From: Palaemon carinicauda
Lineage: Eukaryota; Arthropoda; Malacostraca; Decapoda; Palaemonidae
Length of the DNA: 64,000 nucleotides
Direction of reading: 5' to 3'
Assembly (NCBI RefSeq): GCF_036898095.1
Contig: NC_090763.1
Location: 53,316,285-53,380,284 of the forward strand
Part shown: piece by piece, positions 57,852-64,000 of the stretch
How positions within the stretch are numbered: position 1 is the stretch's first letter
How the letters are laid out: each line of letters begins with the position of its first letter
The notes under the pieces: generated by a model
Seen by the model: only the letters and a program-made list of their open reading frames with translations
Told to the model about the DNA's origin: nothing
The model's database searches: none
Position numbers and translations under genes: made by a program

Positions 57852-57854
<3 letters not shown>
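55951..57854. other. non-coding stretch
   Basis: AT-rich sequence with T and A runs near 57240-57290. No credible ORF. Confidence 0.4.

Positions 57855-57948
<94 letters not shown>
57855..57948. repeat. AG microsatellite, ~47 units
   Basis: Uninterrupted AG repeat. The serine/leucine ORFs on the other strand are artefacts of it. Confidence 0.97.
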
Positions 57949-57950
<2 letters not shown>

Positions 57951-58769
57951 TAGTCGTAATGTAAGTACCACAGGAAGTTAATTTATAAGACATGTAATTA
58001 ATGGAGAAGCTGACTGGCAAAATAAGAAGATAACTCACTTTTATAAATCTGATCATCTACTTTAAGTGAATTGTCTAATATGTGATTGAGATACTATGTT
58101 TATCTTAAATGTTACATTTCTAATTTAAATTACAGTTACATTGTACCTTGAATAAAATTATATTTTACATGTATACCAAAGACTATTTCCCCACCTGAAT
58201 AATGGTAGAAACAGAAAAACGTGGAATATCTTGAGCTTTGAAAAATAGCAGCATTTCAAAGTACCATAATATAAGATGGTAGGCTACAGGTAGTCTGCAC
58301 CAACGCTAGATATTTAGGGTCTAAATTCTCTTCCATTCCTTGCCAAAAGAATATCCCATATTGTTAATCCTTTTCACGACAATTTCCTTGGTTGCATCAG
58401 AGATTTCTCCTTTCATTTTATCTACAAGCAATCCATATGCTTTCCCGTTTTTTGTACAATGCTAAATTTGGGTTACAACGATAAAACGTTTGAGACTTTG
58501 AAGTACTGAAAGTAAAATATAGATAAGGTAGTTCTTTAACAAATAAGATTCAACCAATTGACAATTCTTTAACAAATACAAAATAACAAGACCATAAAAC
58601 CGAGTAGTGTCATTAATAATACTCTAAGAGTAAACTTGCGTATTTGGTTGCCAAAATAATCTTCAATTTTTCGCACACTTCTAACATACCTCATCACCCA
58701 AAATGAAGAGTGACAGGACAGTCTGCCCCTGCTATTTGAGAGCGTTAGGAAATAAATATATCCGTAAAT

Positions 58770-58870
58770 GGCATAAATGAGCAGTGTTGGTATTGCCCAC
58801 CCACACTAACATCACTCACCACATTTACTCAAGACACGGTTGTTCTGGCAGTCGATCCAACCACCATTTG
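58770..58870. repeat. ~100-bp repeat X, copy 1
   Basis: GAGCAGTGTTGGTATTGCCC and CACCCACACTAACATCACTC with CACATTTACTCAAGACAC recur at 59925-60030 in the same orientation. The two copies flank repeat Y copy 1. Confidence 0.8.
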
Positions 58871-58894
58871 ACTAATACAGTTGTGAGAAAATTA

Positions 58895-59835
58895 AGTTAC
58901 TTATATTAATTTTTACTTTGCTTATGAATCATAGGGTGTAAACATCATACTGTACCTCAAGAGGGCTTTGAAATACCTTACCCGATCTCTTGTGAGGGAA
59001 TATCACTGCTGCGAAGTTCCACTGTGGTCGGAGAATGGGTCCAAAATATTGGAGATTTGGTGGCTGGAATGGAGGTGTCCCTTCGTAGGTTGAAGAACAT
59101 AACTTAATGGCAGCCATTTCCTCATGATGTTCACTCTTCCATTGTGTTTCTGTATGAAAAAATTAAATCACCCACAGCATGCACATACTTTAGTTCACTT
59201 ACCATGAATGGATCCATTCTGTACGTGGGATTTTTCAATCTATCAAACTGCAGCGACATCTCCACTAAGTTGAGAGTGACGTAATCCTCCTCACCTACAC
59301 CCATTTTTGGTCGCTCTTTGCTTGCATAACGTATTAACTCAGCAAGGTCCTCTGTCAGCTCGACATCAGTCCCAACAAGCTATTCTAAATTGACATTCTA
59401 AAGTGACATTCTAAACTACTTCCAAAGACCCTTCGATGGTCACTCAGTGCCAGTCTGCCAGAGATAAAACATTCTCCTTGGTTTCATTGAAGGGACTGTA
59501 CAGGTTTGAGGCTTTCCAAGTCCTTTATAAGAGTCTGGTGACAGACTTCTCCTACAAACATGGCTGTGGCTTTGCATCCCTGACTGGAGATAGGCCATCA
59601 CACATTTGCTTTAGTATTCCTTAAGATTTTAATGACCCAATGCTCCATCAGTTGGATAAGTGATGCGGTGTCGAGAGGAAAGATCACTGTCAACGTTGCT
59701 ATACAGAGTCTGCACAAATTATGGATATCCAAAGAGCATTGCTGCGGGTTAGTTTACATTGAAATCTAACCCTAGCTTATGCAGCTACAGCTCTATCTCT
59801 AGGGGAAGCAATGGTGGCACCAGAGTAAACTAATT
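58895..59835 (-). mobile_element. unidentified repeat Y, copy 1, coding-like minus strand
   Basis: Matches 61375-62440 over about 900 bp with gaps. On the minus strand one frame reads LVGTDVELTEDLAELIRYAS, then GVGEEDYVTLNLVEMSLQFD and RLKNPTYRMDPFM (59390-59208), directly followed by GTAAGTGA, a good splice-donor form. About 50 bases later TTTTTTCATACAG precedes a second segment with HHEEMAAIKLCSSTYEGTPP and FGPILRPQWNFAAVIFPHKR (59130-58980). Both segments have counterparts in copy 2. I do not know the family: a transposon with introns or a duplicated pseudogene are both possible. Confidence 0.6.
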
Positions 59836-59924
59836 CTTGGTTGTAAAAACTCACACATATCTAGCAAGCGTCATCACCCATATCAAGAGGGACTATGCAG
59901 TCTACCCCGGTCATTCAATGGCAT

Positions 59925-60040
59925 TAATGTGCAGTGTTGGTATTCTCCACCCACACTAACATAACTCACCACATTTACTAAGACACTGCTGTGTTCTTGC
60001 GGTTTACTATCCATGACCATTTGTAGAGATCAACCAACTA
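59925..60040. repeat. ~100-bp repeat X, copy 2
   Basis: Second copy of the 58770-58870 block, direct orientation, about 85% alike. Confidence 0.8.
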
Positions 60041-61374
60041 TAAGACTAACAGTGGCGAGTTAATCGAAGACATCCTAAATCCGATAACTCTATTGGGCTT
60101 TGAGCAAATCTTCCCTTGCCCATTCACGGATGAATATTGCTTGAAATTGTGTATACAAACAGCAAAAGAAGAAAGATTATACCTCAAGAATCTGCGAGAG
60201 ATAATTGAACTAACGGCAATGCAAAAACTAAATAGGGTAATAGTATAGATCAGGAAACTATTAAAATGGAAATTGAAGATTGAAGTGTTCGCCTTCTAGA
60301 TCTTCGAGGCCGATTTCCATTTCTTCTTAATATCAATTGGGTTTTACTTTAAGATGAACAGGAGATGAAAAAAGGTTATTTTCTGACTTTTCAAATTACA
60401 ATTATAATTATGTGACAACCATTCAGTTAAATGATGAATTATTGACAGTTTGATGCTCCTTCTAGCTGGATGGAATACATTTCCTCGGTTGCTAAAAATA
60501 ATATTCAAATTTACAGCCATTTAAATGGGATATCTTTCCGACAATGAGTTATTATAATATGCAGATTATTTCTCTCGTTGTATTTTTAACCACAAGTTGT
60601 GAAATGTCCTTTACAGAAGTGAAATAGATAAAAACACATTTCGGAGTTTTTCATATCACAAAAATGACTGAATAACCTACCTTTAATTAGCATTGAAAAG
60701 AAATTCCTCACAGTTAATGTATGAAATGTAGTAAAAATGTTTCCACAGGAAATATCATTGGGAAACTGAAGCTAGTAAATGTTGTGGGTTAAAGAGTTTA
60801 ATGAAGTAGGGGTGGAGGGTCTTCAAGGCCTAAATGAAAATGGATAACCTAATTTTCCGGAAGGATCTTATTTTCAAGTCAGCAAGAAGGATATTCACTG
60901 TCATGCTATACAGCTATGTCCCCATTACCACTCATCCAATGGCATTTAATATTTTCCCCAGCTTGAAGGAACATCCAAAGTCTGTGAAGAGTCCGATCGG
61001 TACTTTCTTTCGTTCATCTTCAAATATGATAGAATAAAAATTCAGAATAAATGTGTCTCGGAGGCATACAATGATACAAGGCCTTGGGCATCAAATAACC
61101 TTTACCCGTGTCTGCTTATAGTATCACTTCAAGTAAAATACCAAAAAGCATATTTCAAAACAAAATTACGTGATCATCATTTAAACCACGTCTACCAAAA
61201 TAAGAAACCATTATATGTTGATACTTTACCGGTTATCTCACAAACAGGTTGCCTCTATTATTGATGTGGATGGGTGTTAACAAGCCATGCGGTAGTCAAT
61301 GGACGAGTGGAAAATGGGTTTAACTGCAGGGAATGACAAGATTAAATAGACTTGGCATTACTTCTGTAAAAAAA
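60041..61374. other. non-coding stretch
   Basis: AT-rich, with a 67-aa plus-strand ORF (60834-61037) of no recognisable kind. Confidence 0.4.
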
Positions 61375-62440
61375 CAAAATCCTGCCGGAAAATTAGGTTA
61401 GCTATATTAACTTTTATTTAGCTTATGGATCATGAGGTATAAACATAATTCTGTACATTACTAGAGCTGTCAATATACTTAGAAAAAACCTTACCTCTCC
61501 GTTGAGAGAGAAAAGCTTTAATCTATAGCAGCAATATCACTGGTGTGAACTTTCTTCATGGTTGGAGAATTGGGTAAAGGTCGAGTGGATTCGGTGGCTG
61601 GCATGGAGGTATCCCTTCGTATGCTGTAGCTAATAATCGAATGGCAGCCATTTCCTCATGATGTTTATTTCCTCCATTGTGTTTCTGTATGAAGAAAAAA
61701 ATAAATCGCCCACAGCATGCACGAACTCGAGAGTACTTAACATGGATGGATACATACTGCATTTGAAATTTTTCAAATCCTCAAGTTGCAGTGACATCTC
61801 TCTCAAGTCGAGTGTGATACAAAGCTCCTCTCCTACTTATTTTTTTTTTTTTTTTGGGGGGGGGGAGGGTTCCCTCTCTGCTTGCTGAACTCACTAACTC
61901 GGCAAGGTCCTCTTGTCAGCTCAGCATCATGCCGAACAAGCTATTCCAAAACTACATTCTCAATCACTTTCTGAAAGCCTTTGATGGTCACTCTTGGCCA
62001 GTTTGCCAGAGATGAAACCTTCTTCTTGGGTTTATTGAAGGGACTGTCACGACCGAAGCCCTCCAAGTCTTGCGATAGACTTTTCCAACAGCCATGCCTG
62101 TGGCTTTGCCTCCTCAAAGGCCTCATCTATTACAGAGGATTTAGTCATTATTGAATCTTCTGATATTGCTTAATTTCCAGGTAAGAATATTCATCCATGG
62201 CTGACTGGAAATTGGCAATCACAAATGTTGAAATGCGTCTTACGATTTTCATGCCCCAATGCTCCATCAGCTAGATAAATGATGTGGTGTCGAAAGAAAA
62301 GATCACAGGGTTGTTATACAGATTCTTCACAAATTATGGATGTCCAATAGCATTGTTGAGGGTTAGTTGGACCTTGAACTCTAACCCTAGCTTTTGCAAG
62401 TACAGCTCTTTTTCTGGTATGAAGCAATGGTGGAACCTTG
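61375..62440 (-). mobile_element. unidentified repeat Y, copy 2
   Basis: Counterpart of 58895-59835. Minus-strand segments kept: DLEGFGRDSPFNKPKKKVSS and LANWPRVTIKGFQKVIENVV (62060-61950), VGEELCITLDLREMSLQLED (61820-61770), and HHEEMAAIRLLATAYEGIPP (61660-61600). A T/G run (61840-61867) has expanded inside it. It holds about 90 bp more than copy 1 near 62120-62230. The donor-like GTAAGT of copy 1 reads TTAAGT here. Decayed. Confidence 0.6.
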
Positions 62441-62576
62441 TTAACGTTAACAATGCTACGATAATATTAACATGTGTATTTTAAAGCCTTTTTCCATTTA
62501 CCCTTTACACACAATATAAAAAGGTACAAAAGGGTACAGAACCTAACAAACCCACCTAACCTAACCTAGAAGTTCA

Positions 62577-62675
62577 CAGGTCACAACCCCTAGCCGGGGG
62601 CAAGCCCCCGGACCTCTTCCCAGGTCACAACCCCTAGCAGGGGGTAAGGCCCCGGACCCCCTTCCCAGGTCACAA
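62577..62675. repeat. 44-45-bp GC-rich tandem repeat, ~2.3 copies
   Basis: GGTCACAACCCCTAGCCGGG and CAAGCCCCCGGACC are repeated at 62579 and 62623, with a third start at 62668. Each unit contains a CCGGGGGC/GCCCCCGG inverted core. Directly upstream lies CCTAACCTAACCTA (62555-62568), two to three units resembling the arthropod telomere repeat. Confidence 0.85.
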
Positions 62676-62756
62676 ACTTGTACTGGCAAGAAGTAATGTT
62701 GAACTGCGCACTCTAAAAACATTAAAGTTAAAGAAATTAATGACTTATATTGACCA

Positions 62757-62926
62757 GGTGTAATGGTCTGTTCTTCCCCCTGTCCGAAATAATGGTTACC
62801 TCCACCAAACAAAGGGGGAATCTTGGCCTAGAGGTGGAAATATTATCCTGGGACATAGCTCCCCTGGGTCATAATTCCCCCGGGGGAAATTTCGGACGAG
62901 GGGGGGGGGGGATAGACCATTACACC
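62757..62926. mobile_element. short palindromic MITE, ~170 bp
   Basis: GGTGTAATGGTCT...CCCCCTGTCCGAAAT at the left pairs with ATTTCGGACGAGGGGG...AGACCATTACACC at the right (62887-62926), with a G-run expansion in the right arm. The inside has a further GAATTATGACCC-like G/C-rich stretch. No clear target duplication, so the superfamily is not assigned. Confidence 0.75.
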
Positions 62927-64000
62927 AGCCACCAAGCATTATATTTAGGGGTCTTTAGTTAGGTTACGACATATCCCCTTTTCCCTTCTCTCTGTTTGCT
63001 CCTACACCCCCCCCACCCCCGTCGCCCCCATAAAAAAAAAATCAGGTTTCCAAATGCACATGATAGCGAAGTATTTGTCAAATTGGTTATCAAGTGATTA
63101 ACCCATATTTCTTATTGGTAATGTATGCGTGTTTTACGGTTCACCCCCTAAAGGATGATCTCCACTGGATCCTTCTTACTTTTTCTATTTGCAGGGTCGA
63201 AAAAAAATATGTTTGCACTAGCAATTGCCTTAAAGTTTGATATGCGTACCAAGCAAGACGACTAACCTAGTTGCAAAATAATTTGGTTCGTATAACTTAC
63301 AACTGATTAAAGTGTCAAAGTATTACTCAATGTTCGCATATTTAAGGAGAATCTAAAGTAATAAATATTTACAAAACAAGGAGATAAATAAGTGGTTACT
63401 TTACAATTTTAAAGAGATAGACTGTTATAACATACAGTAAGTAGATAAAAGCACATTCCCAAATAGTCAAAAGCTACTTTGTTAATCAATGGAATCAAAA
63501 TTTCATATTTGTGAATCTCTTATCAAAATAAAGTACAGTATGTTTTATATCCAACCAATTTCTCCCTCCATCCTATTTGAATTAAACACAAGAAAGATAG
63601 TCCACTGGATCTAGTCAAGTAGGTAACTTTCTTCCAGATGTAAATTTCAATATAGACATATCCAGCTTATGATAATTACCCAGTAACATGTAACAATATT
63701 CAAGTTTAACAACTTTTAACCATTTTAACTTTCGTTAAAATCTGGTTGCCATTGCAAGTCTAAATAACCAATAGTTGCTTCATTGAAAATATTACATTGG
63801 TAATCACCTACTTTCATTAGAAAGTAACAAAACCTCCATTTCAAACTATTCTCCCGACTCTCTTGTTCGTGTAAGATGCCTTTGTGCGTGGTTGGTAGTC
63901 TTCATACTGCACTGATTTCTCAGAGTTTCAGAAAGGAAGAAGAAACAGATGAACTTTTCCGTGGCATAATATCGTTCCTAATTGTGGTAATTTAGTTTGT
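62927..64000. other. non-coding right end of window
   Basis: A C-rich run at 63005-63030, then AT-rich DNA with no ORF or repeat that I can support. Confidence 0.4.

Noticed and set aside
57594..58056. Serine/leucine ORFs of 78-125 aa
   Set aside because: Direct reading of an AG microsatellite on the opposite strand.
62555..62568. Interstitial telomere repeat (CCTAA)
   Set aside because: Only two to three units; too short to mean more than chance.

Overview
This window is eukaryotic nuclear DNA, AT-rich and very repeat-dense. I see no intact single-copy protein gene, rRNA or tRNA gene. Several repeats look like ones I know from decapod crustaceans (shrimp, prawns, crabs): a SINE-like tail with an ATT run at 12.7 kb, a tRNA-derived SINE at 52.4 kb, a widespread LINE 3' end at 13.4 kb, a DIRS-type element and long CTT, CT and AG runs. 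Assignment to a decapod is inference, made without a search.

Layout. 1-3.5 kb: a 24-bp tandem repeat, non-coding DNA and a palindromic MITE. 3.5-10.7 kb: one degenerate DIRS-type tyrosine-recombinase retrotransposon with inverted termini, an internal complementary region, gag/RT/RNase H/recombinase remnants and a Tigger-like insertion. 10.7-13.4 kb: minisatellites and a SINE-like repeat. 13.4-16.2 kb: a 5'-truncated LINE on the minus strand. 17.8-19.8 kb: a retroelement 3' unit interrupted by a Harbinger-like MITE with a reconstructable empty site, then a minisatellite that seems to have grown from the same retroelement end. 21.1-29.1 kb: a plus-strand LINE and several copies of two further reverse-transcriptase families, one in a head-to-tail arrangement with a period near 2.13 kb.

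31.9-39.7 kb: a 7.8-kb satellite of 29-bp units that switches orientation at a near-perfect dyad at 37302/37303. One strand of the unit is stop-free in all three frames, so long 29-residue-periodic ORFs run outward from the dyad on both arms (up to 700 aa). 39.8-50.2 kb: a tandem family of about 4.4-kb paralogous units. Each carries a different or differently expanded minisatellite at about the same position: the 29-bp satellite in unit 0, 30 bp x10 in A, 30 bp x3 in B and 38 bp x12 in C. The units share a conserved AATAAA and an acceptor-like site downstream. This is the most unusual structure in the window.

50.5-64 kb: a seven-fold tandem array of the retroelement 3' unit, a tRNA-derived SINE, the 5' part (ORF1 plus endonuclease) of another LINE, CT and AG microsatellites, a diverged duplicated repeat of unknown identity with coding-like minus-strand segments, and a small palindromic MITE. 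No genes cooperate in a pathway here; the content is mobile elements, their nested insertions and the tandem arrays seeded around or inside them.
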